In this document: piece by piece, positions 48,437 through 60,407 of the stretch
Layout of the letters: every line of letters begins with the position of its first letter
How positions within the stretch are numbered: position 1 is the first letter of the stretch
NCBI GenBank assembly: GCA_006503535.1
Contig: QYRS01000009.1
Coordinates: forward strand, 1,240,001-1,304,000
DNA length: 64,000 nt
Direction of reading: 5' to 3'
DNA from: Arthrinium phaeospermum
Taxonomy: Eukaryota; Ascomycota; Sordariomycetes; Amphisphaeriales; Apiosporaceae
Notes under the pieces: generated by a model
The model's database searches: none
Told to the model about the DNA's origin: nothing
Seen by the model: only the letters and a program-made list of their open reading frames with translations
Program-made: the position numbers and the translations under genes

Positions 48437-48497
48437 TCAGGTCAAATTATCCCAATAGCAACGGACGAACTACAACGACAAATCGAGTATCAAGCAA

Positions 48498-48760
48498 ATG
48501 GACGAGACCCACGATGTTTTCAAGGCCCCCTTATTGCCTCCTGAACCCAAGGACAATAAGCAACTAGTAAGTAATATATACCAACAAGACTTGTTCAATG
48601 GCTGACAACGTGGCCGTAGCCTTCACGGAGACCTCGGTACACATTCCGATGGACATGCTGTCAGTGTGGGCAATCTGGTATAAAGATAGCCACCGAGGAC
48701 TGTCCCTACTGCGGCACAGCTCGGTGTGCTTATTGCCCAACGCAGCGAGTACTCCGGTAG
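48498..48760 (+). CDS. small cysteine-rich zinc-ribbon-like protein, copy A
   Basis: Two exons, 48498-48566 and 48620-48760, joined by a 53-base intron (GTAAGT donor, GCTGAC branch, GTAG acceptor, phase 0), give 69 residues. Exon 1 encodes a short polar leader ending in PEPKDNKQL. Exon 2 encodes PSRRPRYTFRW followed by six conserved cysteines spaced C-x2-C-x11-C-x2-C-x4-C-x2-C, with CGQSG, TEDC and RCAYC. The same arrangement, including the intron position just before the basic RR/RK patch, recurs at 54087-54634 and 62473-62898. Paired C-x2-C knuckles predict zinc binding. No signal peptide or membrane segment is seen, so it is probably intracellular. It diverges from the CorA-like gene A, with which it may form a unit. 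Function unknown. Confidence 0.7.
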
Positions 48761-49514
48761 TTTTTTACGATGCAGGCGATTTTTCATCTGCCAACACGGT
48801 CTTGGAGGTGTGGTTGTCCGTGGAGCAGTGGGCGGAGGACAACGTACGACCGGCAGTATGGATTCGAGCTCAGTTCCTCGGAGATACAGGAGGCTGGAGG
48901 GGGCTAGATCAACTTGGTCGTGAATCCCAGCCTCCCGGTTTGGAGTGAGGCTGGTTATCTTCATCTGCCGGTGCTGATTATGCCATCAAAGGTCGTAGGC
49001 ACCTTCCCAGGCTCGGCGTTTCCTATCTTCTGCGTCAATTGGTTACGTTGCACTAGCCAAAAGGTGCAGCATTCAACTGTATATATGCTGAGAAAAAAAA
49101 CAAGGTTCGGCGGTAGCTTGGTGTACTTACAAAGATTGGTAGAGAAAGGGTGGGTGGAGATGTCTGTTTTATTTACTTTCCGATTTCCCTTCCTCAGTAA
49201 CAACATCCGATCAGCAGGCTAAATTGGTTGACATATGAGTGATCGGAGTCGCTTGTTTTGACGCCAGCAATGCAATGCTTCAAGTATGTTGGTGCTGTGC
49301 ATGAAGTTACTGTTGGCCTCCCAAGTCTCCATAAGAGCTATAAATCATCTTCGCTAATTTATTCGATAGAGCATCCAGCATTCACAGAGAAACGAAAAAC
49401 CCGCATTGGATTGTAATTGCCTAACGCAGCAAACTATGATCTGGTTTAGCGCCTGCGGCATGCCGACCGGCGAACTGGTTGAGCCTCCTGCCTCCCTGAA
49501 CCATGCCGCCACAC
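48761..49514. other. convergent intergenic spacer
   Basis: 754 bases between the 3' ends of the small Cys-rich gene A (plus) and CorA-like gene A (minus). No supported gene. Confidence 0.5.
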
Positions 49515-51570
49515 CTAAGCTTGAAAGGTAGCAGCTGTCTCAACACTATCTTCGTAGCGTATGGCGTACCTGACCCAACCATAATAGGTAACCACAGCGT
49601 CCTTCACCTTTGTTGCGTACCGTCTGTCCGCGAACCAGTACACCATCCAGACCACTGCTTCCACTATGAGCAAGCTGACGAACGGGGTTTTAATTGTCTC
49701 TGGCAAAGGCATAACCTCTGGCCTTGCGCTCATAAACGCTAACACGAGGGTGAAGGGGAGCGATAACTAACAATTGTTAGTGGAAAACCCAGGTCTACGA
49801 TTGGCCAGCCACACTTACAAATGTCACCCACGTAAGGATTTTGACATCCTTCGCAGTAGCTATCTGTAGATTGGCTGCATCATTATTCTCGTATTCGAGA
49901 TGGCGACCAAGCTGCGACAATTGGATGTCAGTTAATCCTTGAGCGGCTAGATTCAATAAAGCCAGCCACAGAGATTCACCGTTCGCCGCGTTGCGGGCGG
50001 TGGCGCAGAGCATGGGCCTTCTCACCTCGTTCGTTGTGTTGTTCAGCTCCTCGCGAAACGTGTCAAGATCCCGCAGCAACCCAGCCATTCTATCGAAGTT
50101 TCTCTTGATTGCAATGATCTGATGACAATGCGTTCGCTTCATATCCCAGTCTTCCCCCGGAGAGAAGAAGTAGTTGATGTCACCGCCCGCAAAGGTCTCC
50201 CAGGCAGAGATACACTGAATGAGACTAGGTCTCAAACCATCTAACACCTTCCTGGCCGAATGGATCCAGATGGAGTAATCCTTCTTCGTTGGACTTGCTT
50301 TGGGATCATGACTTACATCGGCAGTCAAGCTGCGCTTGAGACTGTCGTCGTAGGAATCTCTCTGCCGACCCACATGAGCCATGACGAATCGCTTTGGGGG
50401 AAAGGAAAAGACTTACTATGCCTTTGCATATCGCCAAGATCTTTGTCACCGTGCTGTGCCATTCTTTCCAAGATTCATCGCTACGAAGTTCAAGGAGTCC
50501 CAAGAAAAACTCTCTTGGTTTAATAGAGGGCCGAGCAATCGACTTTCCAGAGATCGGGTCCATCATGTCGCATACGGGCCCCAATTCTTCTTTCAGGACT
50601 TTGTAATCTTCTAGAACACCCCCGTCTTCATACTCGTGGCATCCATCAACGACTATATGGGCAGTCCAGATGTGATGGTCCTGTCCTGTCAAAAGACAGG
50701 ACGCCCTAACCGGATACATATACTGAGATAATGAAGACCCCATATCGAGCCCTGGAGTGGCCAGTATACTCTTCATATGCTGCACATCCTTCAACGTCTC
50801 AATCTTATGGAATGGTCCGCTTTTGGAAGATTCTCTGAGGGCATAAAAGGGTAGATGAAACCTCATCTCAAAGGTGCGTAAGGTGCTGGGCTTGGGAAAC
50901 GTTAGCGGCTCTGTCTGCTCTTCGAACGCGGATGTAAGTGCCCGGGCTTACAGTTTTCAGGCTCACATGTATCATGGTCTCTAGAGATGCCTTGAACGTA
51001 AGGTGACCGGAGATGAATGAACGAATTGCTGGGAGCTGATCATGCAATACCGTTCTCAGAAGAGCCCAGACCGCCGACTCGTCTAGGTTCGTAATGAAGA
51101 CTAGACGCCTCTTTGCTTGTGGAAAGGACCGGAATCTCTAATGTAGAGCTAGTCAGTCATATTATGATAAAAGACCAAGAAAAGCAAATTACGGCAAAAA
51201 TCCTCACAGGTTTTGATAGAACATTAAGTAGTTGAGCAGCTGTTAGAGGGGAACTTGTTTCCCGGGAAATTCCCGACGAGTCGCAGTCATGCACGATCGC
51301 TGCGAGTCTCTTCGAGGCCTTTGTGCGGAAATGCTCCGGCGTTCGTATTGTTTGACAGAAATTTGGGATCGTGTTTGCTGCTTCGTTTGGTAGCAGACCA
51401 GGGTCGTTCACACCGGTGGCGGAGGCAATGATATCAGTTCCCGCGTTGACGTCGGTTTCGGTATCTAGGTATCCTCGATTGTCTTGGATCGGATCTCTAA
51501 CCTGGTCGAACTCGGCACACCACACGTGCAGATCTGAGAGATCGGATTTGCCCTCGGATGTCGGGGACAT
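49515..51570 (-). CDS. CorA-like two-TM fungal protein, paralog A
   Basis: Six exons on the minus strand: 51208-51570, 50952-51137, 50417-50890, 50026-50361, 49819-49911 and 49515-49766. Introns are 70, 61, 55, 114 and 52 bases, all in phase 0, giving 567 residues. The N-terminal half is fungal-specific, with HVWCAEFD near residue 16 and MRFHLPFYALRE around 190, then RPSIKPREFFLGLLE. The C-terminal part is CorA-like: a long helical region, RHLEYENNDAANLQIATAKDVKILTWVTF, then TM1 (about 475-500) and TM2 (about 511-531). The GxN pore motif of true CorA magnesium channels is not seen after TM1 (FMS instead), so ion transport is doubtful. Related fungal proteins are common, expanded and of unknown function. 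Intron 3 was set to 55 bases because the nearer AG would leave only 25. Confidence 0.8.
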
Positions 51571-54086
51571 ACTGGTCGTATCGCCACAGCAGGGGGAGCC
51601 AATGTATTAGCTCGCTCTTAGTGTGATGTATACTTGTCGCGCGGTTCATGTTATCCGAGGCCACAAAACGTAGTGGAAGAGTGATATCTCAGCTTCATCT
51701 TATAGCAAGTTTACCAGTTCGCCCGAGTCCTACTTGAAGAGAGGCGCCCGGATTTGACTAGAGCCCGCATCCTAGCATGTTCAGTATATTGAACGAATGA
51801 GACCTCGCTCGTATATAGTGCTTCAAGGCAGAACCCATTATATGGCTGGCGGTCTGGGGAAGGCAGAGGAAGATTGGAGGGATGGGAAATCGTTCACCCC
51901 GTGATTGTCGCATGAGCGAACGCGTGGCATCTCTACATTCGATGCCATAATGAGGAATGATAGCAGACGGGATCTCTGATGCGCCTTGCCAAATTCCACT
52001 CGCCAGGGAATTTTTGGAAAGATGCTGAAGCTAAGGGTTACGCAGTGCGTGATCGCGAAGGGCCGTACCGACTTGCCCTGCAAGAAGACGTCTTCGATGG
52101 TAATTTGATTGGTCTAAGCAGCCCAGCAGCGGATGTCGCCGAACTAGCTTTGAGCCTAATTGGAACCCAATGTTTCTATAACCAGTCAGGTAACAGAGAT
52201 AATGCAGAACCAAGCATGCCTACCAGGAAGACATCAACAGGCTCCGTGAAACCTATGCAGCCAGTGGGAATGAGATATGGAAGTTATGGTTGTGATCGTT
52301 TGCGATCAGACTCTGGAAAGCGAGGGTTATTGAACTGTGTGTAAAGTACAATGCGCGTTTATGGAGTACCGAAATAAGAATCCACATCAAGAATCCGGGG
52401 AAGAAATATAAGAGAACTGGGCTAACGGGCTTGGTCGCACCACACAGATAAACACTACCAATTGGCCTCGAGACAGACATCAGCATCTTCAGCTTGCGCA
52501 TCTGCAGCAGCTTGATTACAAGTGCTGTCCTGCAAGGAAGATCGTGCATGGATGTGACATGGTACTAGCATCTGCTCAATAGCTAGGGAATGGGGCATGC
52601 GTAACGTGTCCCGAGCGGCTGGTAGCCCTAGCACGCTTGTACATGCACGCATCGTTCCTTCGCAACCATTCGATTGAGTTTGTGGATATATGGTATACCA
52701 GCTAAACATATGTACATGTAAGTACCTGGCCTATTGTACAGACTAATTCTGGAGTAATATTTACAATTAAACGCGCTGGAACTAGCTGTTACAACTTGAC
52801 AATATTCTACGTAGTCGAGGGATGGAGCTGTATGAACATGAAAGGAACAACAAGAGGCGTGAAGGTCTCATTGGCGATAGCGATGAGCAGTAGCCTGGTG
52901 CTACACTGCACTTCACCGGCTAACCTCGATGTACATGTGGTCAGCATTTCGAATACCTCTCGGAAACCCTCCGTGACCAGCAGGATCGGCAATTGACGAG
53001 ATACTCGGTGAAGCCCCCGGGAACCTATGACAATAGGCTCGGAAATGAGCTGGCAGGTAACACACATGAGGCCATGAGAGCCAAGGCAGAATCATCCCCT
53101 TTGGTCTATTGACGCCCAAAGCAGGCAAATAAAAGGCAACCGGCGCTAGATGTGCGAGGCTCTGCACCTTCCCGAAAGTCGCCGACACCTTAGAGCCTGT
53201 GCGATCCTCCAACCCACGGAGGGGTGTCCTTCTGCAGCGCAACCCAACGTATGTTGCTTCCAGTCTATTTGCGAGAAGTCTAAGAAGCCCAGGCGTGTAC
53301 GAAATACAAGGACGCACATCTCAAGACTAAAAGCACCGAGTGATCAGATGCAGAGACCCAAAGAGAATGGGCACTGTCAGAAGTTGTTGGGGCTATTGCA
53401 ATGCCCCGCTGCTCAGAAGACCTGTAGTCGTAGAATGGTGAATCCTGAAAGAGGCATCGCGATGAAACCCGAACAAAATCAAGATGGAAAATCGAACAAC
53501 CCATGAGCGAAGAAGGCTGAACAACAGGTGGTCTATCGCGCACGGCAGCCTTTATTATCAGTTGGGACTGAACAGGGCGTCGCTGACTAAATCACAAGCA
53601 TTCTGCAAACCAGGTCAATGGTGTCGTACTAGTAACTTGTGGCGGCGAGCGGCACTGATATGAGGGAATGAAAGCCTTAGGGATGGGTGACTTGCCTTTC
53701 CTACCTTTTCTATATGGACAAACGTATGGACTTATTGGTTTCAATGGCGTTAAAGGGCTTAAGAAGCACACCTTTATAAAGATGATGAATAGTTCCATAG
53801 TCAGTTTACTATATTCACCAACTAGTCATAGGTACAAATAGTAAAACTCTTTGAAATAAAGGCCCATTCATGCCGAATCCCCAACTAAACAGCGAATCTT
53901 GGCTGTGAGCATCATAGGAGGAGATTCGGAAACAGGGAAATTTCTCTATTGGCAGATGCTCCTCGACAGCTCAATATATCATGCTCATCTCCATAGATAA
54001 CTACATAAGCGATTTTGCCTTTCATCAACTTGACTCAGCACCCACCTTATCACCTTCTCAATAAATCCAACTTGTTCTGGTGCCTT
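51571..54086. other. intergenic upstream of CorA-like A
   Basis: About 2.5 kb with no supported gene. Bases about 53081-53175 resemble 58976-59086 upstream of paralog B in the same order and orientation, so at least part of this spacer belongs to the duplicated unit. Confidence 0.5.
53081..53175 (+). repeat. conserved spacer block, copy A
   Basis: Shares CCAAGGCAGAA, CGCCCAA, GGCAAC and GAGGCTCTGC words in the same order with 58976-59086. Identity by eye is about 65-75 percent with small gaps. It sits about 1.5 kb upstream of CorA-like gene A. Confidence 0.4.
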
Positions 54087-54634
54087 CTAGTAGTGGCGGG
54101 GTTTTGGAGCAACTGTCGAAGTATGTCGGGGAAGGATCAGGCATTGGCTAGTACACCGGAGGAGCTCGAAAGACGAGTAGGTGAATACGATAGTCTTGTG
54201 ATGGGATTCGTAGACTTTGTGAGCTGGACAATAAGCGCAGCGCGCTTGACCACATCGCACACAATCTTCAACACTCATCTTCATCCCGCTATGGCCACAG
54301 CTACAACAGGTCCATCGAAAGGTGTATCTTCGTCGCCGAGAGGGCTGTAAATATCATGTTATTAGCCAATACGAGTGATTGTAGTTGACGCAGTACCTAC
54401 CGCTTGCCGAGACCATGCAAATGCTGAGAGTAGGAGTGATTTCCTACCACCCATGCCGTTTGGCTTTCTGATGTGTGCGAAATCATGATTGAGATGCTGA
54501 ACAGGGTGATGATATGAATGTGCCCACTGTAAAGATTCGGGACTGACTGTGGCGCAGCAATTTGGGCCAGGTCTCCCCAGCGGTATATTGTTTTGATTCA
54601 TCGTCAACAGCGTCATGTAAGGGGAGGAAAGCAT
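54087..54634 (-). CDS. small cysteine-rich zinc-ribbon-like protein, copy B
   Basis: Two exons on the minus strand: exon 2 is 54087-54344, joined by a 56-base phase-0 intron (GTAGGT donor at 54400, TTTACAG acceptor) to exon 1 ending at 54401. Exon 2 starts PSRRRRYTFRW and has the same cysteine pattern as copy A, C-x2-C-x11-C-x2-C-x4-C-x2-C, with CGHSG, VEDC and RCAYC. It then runs on for about 40 residues (PAHKVYESHHK and beyond) past the point where copy A ends. The exon 1 start is uncertain: the ATG at 54634 gives 163 residues, and later in-frame ATGs at 54601 or near 54458 give shorter forms. It lies between the two CorA-like genes on the same strand. Zinc binding is predicted; function unknown. 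Confidence 0.65.
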
Positions 54635-55518
54635 AACATACTTGGTAAAAGTTTTAACATCCCTACCAGGTACCGTGTATCTGCTTTTTCTACCCGATCT
54701 GCTTTTTCGTATGCAGCTACTACATTATTATTATGCATTTTTACTCATGTACCTGCCAATACAACCGTTGCAGCAAGGGCACAGTTAAAACTTACCCATA
54801 ACACGTAGTACACACCTAGTGAAGTGATATTGCCCTCGCTGACATCTATTGATGAAACTGCCGTTGCCGATGGTACCCCTGACCCCATTAAAATTATATT
54901 GTGTTCGAATTGATCCTTTGGAATTTTGAATCACACAGAACCCCCTTGATAGCCAGGAATCAATCCATTCGGGAAAATGGCCGTATCACGATTCCTTTTC
55001 ACAAGCCCAAATGAATGACATGTGCAGTACAATTGCAAACATCAATGTCACTGTAAATTCTTGTTTGACCTGACGACTTCGACCCCCTACTGACCACTTA
55101 CCGCTCTGGCCGCAGTCTCACCCAACATATTTACAATTTGAGATGTGCCACTTTTGTTCCTGGCCCTGATCCAACAACAGAGGGATCATCTATTGTCAGG
55201 GCCAATGGACCACAACAAGAGCCATATTGATAATGCAAGATCGTCTAGATATACGCCGACTCAAGTGACTGGCGTGGCGACTGATCATATCACAGCCTCC
55301 GCAGGGATCCCGTATGCCTGCAGATGGACTTGCTGGCCACACGGGGATGATAATAACCACAGAAGATTGTACCAGTTCTGGTGTCTCATTGCGAAACCCA
55401 GAGAGTCTTAGTTCGTGGAGGGTTCAACTTGTGCTGTTGTAAACAGTGGACAAGTCATTGTCCGGAATTTAGGGTGAACAGTGGCTTATTTTGGAAACAA
55501 CAGTTGATACGTGCCCAT
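54635..55518. other. intergenic between copy B and CorA-like B
   Basis: 884 bases with no supported gene; both neighbours are on the minus strand. Confidence 0.5.
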
Positions 55519-57665
55519 CTATGCTTGGACCATCGGCCCAAGATCGCCCCCAAACCGCAGAGTGAGCTTGAGCCTGTCAAACAGTTTCTTGAAGGCCCGT
55601 TTGGTCATCGCCACATATCTTCCATCTGAGAATCGGTCCAACACAATCCATATCAACGCCTCGATTGCGAACCAAAAAATGATGAGCGTTGCCGGAGTTT
55701 GGGGCAATGGTAGGATCTCTTCTCGCGTACTCATAAATCCTGCCACGAGAGTAAAAGGCAACGAGTGCTGGAGCGGTTAGGCGAAACCCGTGGTGGGACT
55801 TCCGGGAGGGGACACATACAAAGGTTACCCAGGTCAGAATCCTAACGTCCTTGGCCGTTGCTATTTGAAGAATTGCCGACTCGTTATTCTCGTACGAAAG
55901 GTGGTGGCCAAGCTGTCGGTGTAATTCAGCTGGGCTGTACATCAATCGTTCAACATTGGACAGACTGGTTGAAGGTGATTCCTACCTCGTTCATGGTGTT
56001 TTTTAACTCGCTGTCGACTGTCTGTAGTTCCCGAAGCAACTCGGACATATGCTTGAAGTTCTTCATGATATTCACAAGCTGGAGCTTGCTCCTTCTGGAT
56101 ATGTCCCATTGTTTCCCCGGAGCATGGAAATATGAAAGATCGCCAGCAGGAGCCGTAAATGCTGTCCAGGCGCTGGTACATTCACCAAGGCTACGTCTTA
56201 GATTGGCTAGTAGCTTGATAACGGAATTTGTCCAGACGAAGTAAGCCTTTCGCCGGCATCGGCCTTCTTCGCCATTGTCGTGGAGGCTTTGGACATAGTG
56301 ATCTCTCTGGTCTGGAGATTAGGTCTGTGTACGTATCGGAAAGGACTAGACCTACTGTATCGCCGAAGTATGAAAGAATGTGAGACACAGTGTATCTCCA
56401 TTCCCTCGCGGCTTGTTCACTGCGTACCTCGAGAACTCTCAGGAAGTACTCGCGTGGTCTGATCAGCGGCCAGGTGGTTGGCTTCCCAGTGAAAGGGTCT
56501 AACGTAACGCCCGACTCATTGAGTACTCCTCTTTGTGCTTCATACTCTTCTAGTATCTCTCCTTCTTCTTCCTCATCGTAATTGTCCAGGAACATGTACG
56601 CACTCCAGAATCGAGAGCTTTGCCCTGTCACAAGGCAGGATACCCCGACCTGATATATGTACTCACCTGACGAAGTCGTTGGAGGCTCAGACTGTGGAGA
56701 GACTCGCATGAACCCGACATCTTGGGAATTCCGCAGGCCCCCCGGATCATGACAACGTGAGCCCTTGGAGGTATCTCTGAATACATAGAAGGGTAAGTGG
56801 AAAGATATGGCGAAGGTACGCGGGCCGTCGGTCTTAATACTGTATTAGCCAACATGGCATCAAACAAAGTAGAATGTGCTGTAAGCGGAATCAAACGCCG
56901 AAGTACATAGACTTACTGGTATGCTAACATCTAAAGTAGCCTTAAATGCAATGTGGTTGGATATCAATGATCGGATTGATATGGCTTGCATCGGTGAAGT
57001 TGTAGCAGCGAGGGCCCAGACCACCCATTCGTCCAGGTTCACAATGAAACTGTCAGCATTCGTTAGAAGGGAGTCGCATATCGGTTTTTGCATGGAAACT
57101 GACACTAAGCGCCTCTCTGCGTCTGGACCTTCGGCTACCAGAGTCTCGTTGCTAACTTCCAGATGCCCCCCATCAAGTTGCAGTGTACGACCCGGGGCAC
57201 CGCTTGCATCTACCGCATCTAGGATTCGACGATCTGACTTGAACCGCTAGACTAGGTTAGAACGTCTAATTATATTGTAAGGAATACTGAATATCACCTT
57301 ACAGGGATTGACAAGATTTCATACAGCTCGGCGACCTTCAATGGGGAACATGCCTTTCTGGACTTCCCCGTTGAATCGCATTCAAGTACGATAGCAACAA
57401 GCCTTTCATGAGATGTCCGATGAAATGCATCAGAGGATGTTACAGTGCGACAGAATCCTAGAATTGTTTCGGCTTCTTCATCCGGCATGAGGTCGGGGTC
57501 GTCGGCAATGGTAAACAAGGTAATGATATCGGTTTGTGAGGTGATGTTTGGGGCTAACGTCTCGACGAAGATTTCATTATCCCCGTGGAAGTGCTCTTTA
57601 GCCTCGTCAAATTCTGGACACCACTCGTGGAGACCCAGCTCGAGCATTGATGACATATTGAGCAT
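55519..57665 (-). CDS. CorA-like two-TM fungal protein, paralog B
   Basis: Six exons on the minus strand: 57303-57665, 56917-57246, 56356-56832, 55986-56306, 55820-55912 and 55519-55767. Introns are 56, 84, 49, 73 and 52 bases, all phase 0, giving 610 residues. Exons 1 and 5 are exactly the same length as in paralog A (363 and 93 bases), and every intron falls at the matching place. Shared landmarks are HEWCPEFDEA, FAISFHLPFYVFRD, RPREYFLRVLEVRS, GHHLSYENNESAILQIATAKDVRILTWVTF, a first TM (HSLPFTLVAGFMS) and a second TM (TLIIFWFAIEALIWIVLD). Exon 2 is 48 codons longer than in A. As in A, no GxN motif is present. Protein identity to A by eye is moderate, so the duplication is old. Function unknown. 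Confidence 0.8.
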
Positions 57666-57904
57666 TCCACAACGCCGAGTCCTACTAAGCCAAGTTTAAC
57701 TACCATCAACTTGGGTTGGCTGTGATAGAACAAGTTGCCAGAGTTTGACGATAGGCTAAAGGACTGGATGGCATCATAGCAGGATCTTATACTAAGCGCC
57801 AGGTGGCTTAAGTCCTGCCACTTAAGAAACACCAAAAATGCCTATATCGTAACATGGCTAGTCGGGCTGACAAATGAGGTCTCTGTTATAACAAACTATG
57901 GATA

Positions 57905-57942
57905 TATATACATACACACACATGTGTGTATGTGTGTGTGTG
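57905..57942. repeat. TA/CA/TG microsatellite
   Basis: Alternating purine-pyrimidine run (TA, CA, then TG repeats) that is partly self-complementary. Confidence 0.8.
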
Positions 57943-58975
57943 TTCCGAATCAAGATCCGCATCGAGAGGTACTTGCCCGAGAGAATGAAAGGGCATCGGT
58001 AAGGTAAGAGGCTGATGTCCCATGACTGTCTCCCCAAATGTGTGGTACCTCCGCATTTGATATGAAAGTGAAAAACGACGAGAGTGACTTTTCCATGTGC
58101 ATTGCGACTTCTTATTCGCATTGAGCATTGGGATAATCTTTCGCCAGTCGTGAGTAGCGTGAGGCGGTGAAGGACTGGGTAGTCTGCCTTAACGTCGTGT
58201 AATGTCAATGAGCGTCTATATTGGTCTGATATGTTTCAGGATAGTGAGAAGATGTGTGCCATCAACACATCAGCTCCAGGCCTTGTTGAGACTTAACATC
58301 TACCGAGCCTTGTTGAATCTATCGAATTGGCGTGGGGATATATAAAAATGGCAGGCTGTCAAGTGTCGCACTACATAACGTACCCTGCAAATGACAACCA
58401 AACAGATGCAAGCAGCCACTATCTATGCAATTGCAGCAACCTGACTGTACGGACTGTTATCTAAGTGGGCGATCGTCCATGAAGGTGGCCCATTGGGATT
58501 TATCACGCAGCTAGAAGGGCAGCGAGGATTCTACCTGAAAAATCAGGCACAGACGTCCCGAGAAACTGGTCTCAGTGCATTTATACATGCATTCCATCTG
58601 TGTTATTAGAGACTACCAGTGAGCTTGTGGGATTGAAGAAGTCTGGAACATCGTTTTGACTCCAACCGGCTTTGATGCTGGATCATAGATTGGATTCGTA
58701 TTAACGAAGGACATGTGTTAAAGCCGTCCTGTAGATGGGCGCCATAAACCGTAGCCTTGTGTCTTCACGCCGCCCGTGGCATATCAAGTATGATTTTTGA
58801 CCAGTTAGCATCCTTTTCGATGGTAACTCTTTTCGATGATCGCCTGTGATCGACTCTAAGGGAAGCCGGCTCATGACGATCAGAAACGCCCAAAAACCAC
58901 CCAAGAAGTCACGGCCACGTGCCCGGCAGCCGGAGGAACGGAGGCATGCAAAGTCAAGCTTACCACCAGCAGATG

Positions 58976-59086
58976 CCAAGGCAGAAAGAAGCATGCACTT
59001 GGGGCCATTTGCGCCCAACGGAGGCAGCCAAGGCAACCATTGTGGCATCCATACGACATGCCGCAGCGGGAGGCTCTGCGACCTTC
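58976..59086 (+). repeat. conserved spacer block, copy B
   Basis: Counterpart of 53081-53175, located about 1.3 kb upstream of CorA-like gene B in the same orientation relative to the gene. Confidence 0.4.
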
Positions 59087-60407
59087 ATGGGAGCCGGAGA
59101 ATCGAGATACTCTTTTCGATCCCTCGAGTTTGTGCGATTGACAAATTAGCACAGGAAAGATCTTGAAGCAGCCCAGCCTAAAGGGTGCCGCCTCCAATCT
59201 GCAAGTGGCCAAAGAGTCTTGCCACCCCGAGGCGCGACAACGCAGATGCCGTGGGCTGTAGACATAAGCACATTTCAATGTGGTCATTTCTATTGGACGA
59301 TCCAACGTAGCAGTGAAAATGACCTTTCCATGACTGGTGTCCATTTTGCCTGCTCGCCGAGAACCGACCAGCAAAAGTGACGAGATGCCACCCCATGGCA
59401 ATAACCATACCGTGGTCTGCGTTATATCAGCTGCGGCGAATGTATTATTTCAAGTTGGTATTGGAGGAAACATGGCAAGTATGCGTAGGCAGTCGCCCGT
59501 CATGAACGTGGACTTACAAGGCAGACTGAGATGGGGTTGGCTGTGATGAAGGTCCGACTATGGTTACTTCTTTACACTATCCTACATGAATTTACATGAA
59601 GTGAAATGGATAGATATTTTGCTGAAGTACCAGGATTAAGAATCGACCAATCGCGGGATGTGGAATGGAAATGAAGGTGTAGCCCATATCCGACACCCTT
59701 ACCAGTTGAGCAAGGTAAACGTAAGAAGCTGACGTGAGTTGATACTACGTAGCTCAAGCCGACGAAGATGTCCAACAGTATCTGTGCCGACAGGATATCG
59801 AGATTCGGGGGCTCCCAGTGGCCCCTCAGACGGGGAACTGAGGCTAGCCGCAGTGTTGTTACCCAGTGCCGTAAGGTATATTGGCACTCGAGATGGAGTC
59901 ACAGTACCCGTGCTTGCTCATGTTGATCGTCGATGCTAAAAAATCGAGGAAATCAAGGTATAGTGCTTATAGGTTAGGCACTTACATCGCCGTGGTGTTG
60001 TCGTCTGAAAGATGGTGGGATTGTGTTGCTTTGAAGATTAAGTAGGTACAAGGTAGCTAGAAACTTCAGTAGCATGAGCACGTTATTTGTCATTTCGCGT
60101 CCGGCCCTGCATGCGCCTAAGAAGTCCCACTGAAATTTACTGATAAGCAATTGGGGACTGCCTTGCCGCTGAACCAATTAATAATTCTCCTACATCGGCG
60201 CCCAGATTACGATTACGGTGAAAGCGCGCACATCTTCCTTAACACCTGCCACCCAAGATCCAGCGAACTCCCTTGGCTTTGCCCTTAATTCAATCTACCT
60301 CACCCTCTCCAACTTAACTACATACAAGACAATACGGCGTCTATCCCACGGCTGATTACCTCCTAGATCTACCGCGGCCAACGACAAGCGAGAGCGGGGC
60401 AGGCAGG

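Larger units (their letters stand above)
41409..48497. other. long region without a confident gene
   Basis: About 7 kb. Single GATCGA words occur at 42118-42123, 42868-42873 and 43246-43251, possibly distal frq control sites. Short frames are frequent but lack motifs. Two weak coding candidates (43726-43848 and 48180-48436) are listed separately. Unspliced long-noncoding transcripts or diverged multi-exon genes could be hidden here. Confidence 0.5.
57666..60407. other. intergenic upstream of CorA-like B and YMC1-like gene
   Basis: About 2.7 kb with no supported gene. It contains a CA/TG microsatellite at 57905-57942 and the conserved spacer block 58976-59086. Minus-strand frames at 58701-59401 have no recognisable motif. 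Confidence 0.5.

Noticed and set aside
50392..50416. 25-base intron in CorA-like gene A
   Set aside because: Too short for a fungal spliceosomal intron. The next AG gives 55 bases, keeps phase 0 and produces an exon start (RDSYDDS) matching RDHYVQS in paralog B.
58701..59401. Two overlapping minus-strand frames upstream of CorA-like B as a gene
   Set aside because: The frames do not continue into one another by valid splicing. The weak similarity to 53081-53175 is at the DNA level and does not preserve a clear protein.
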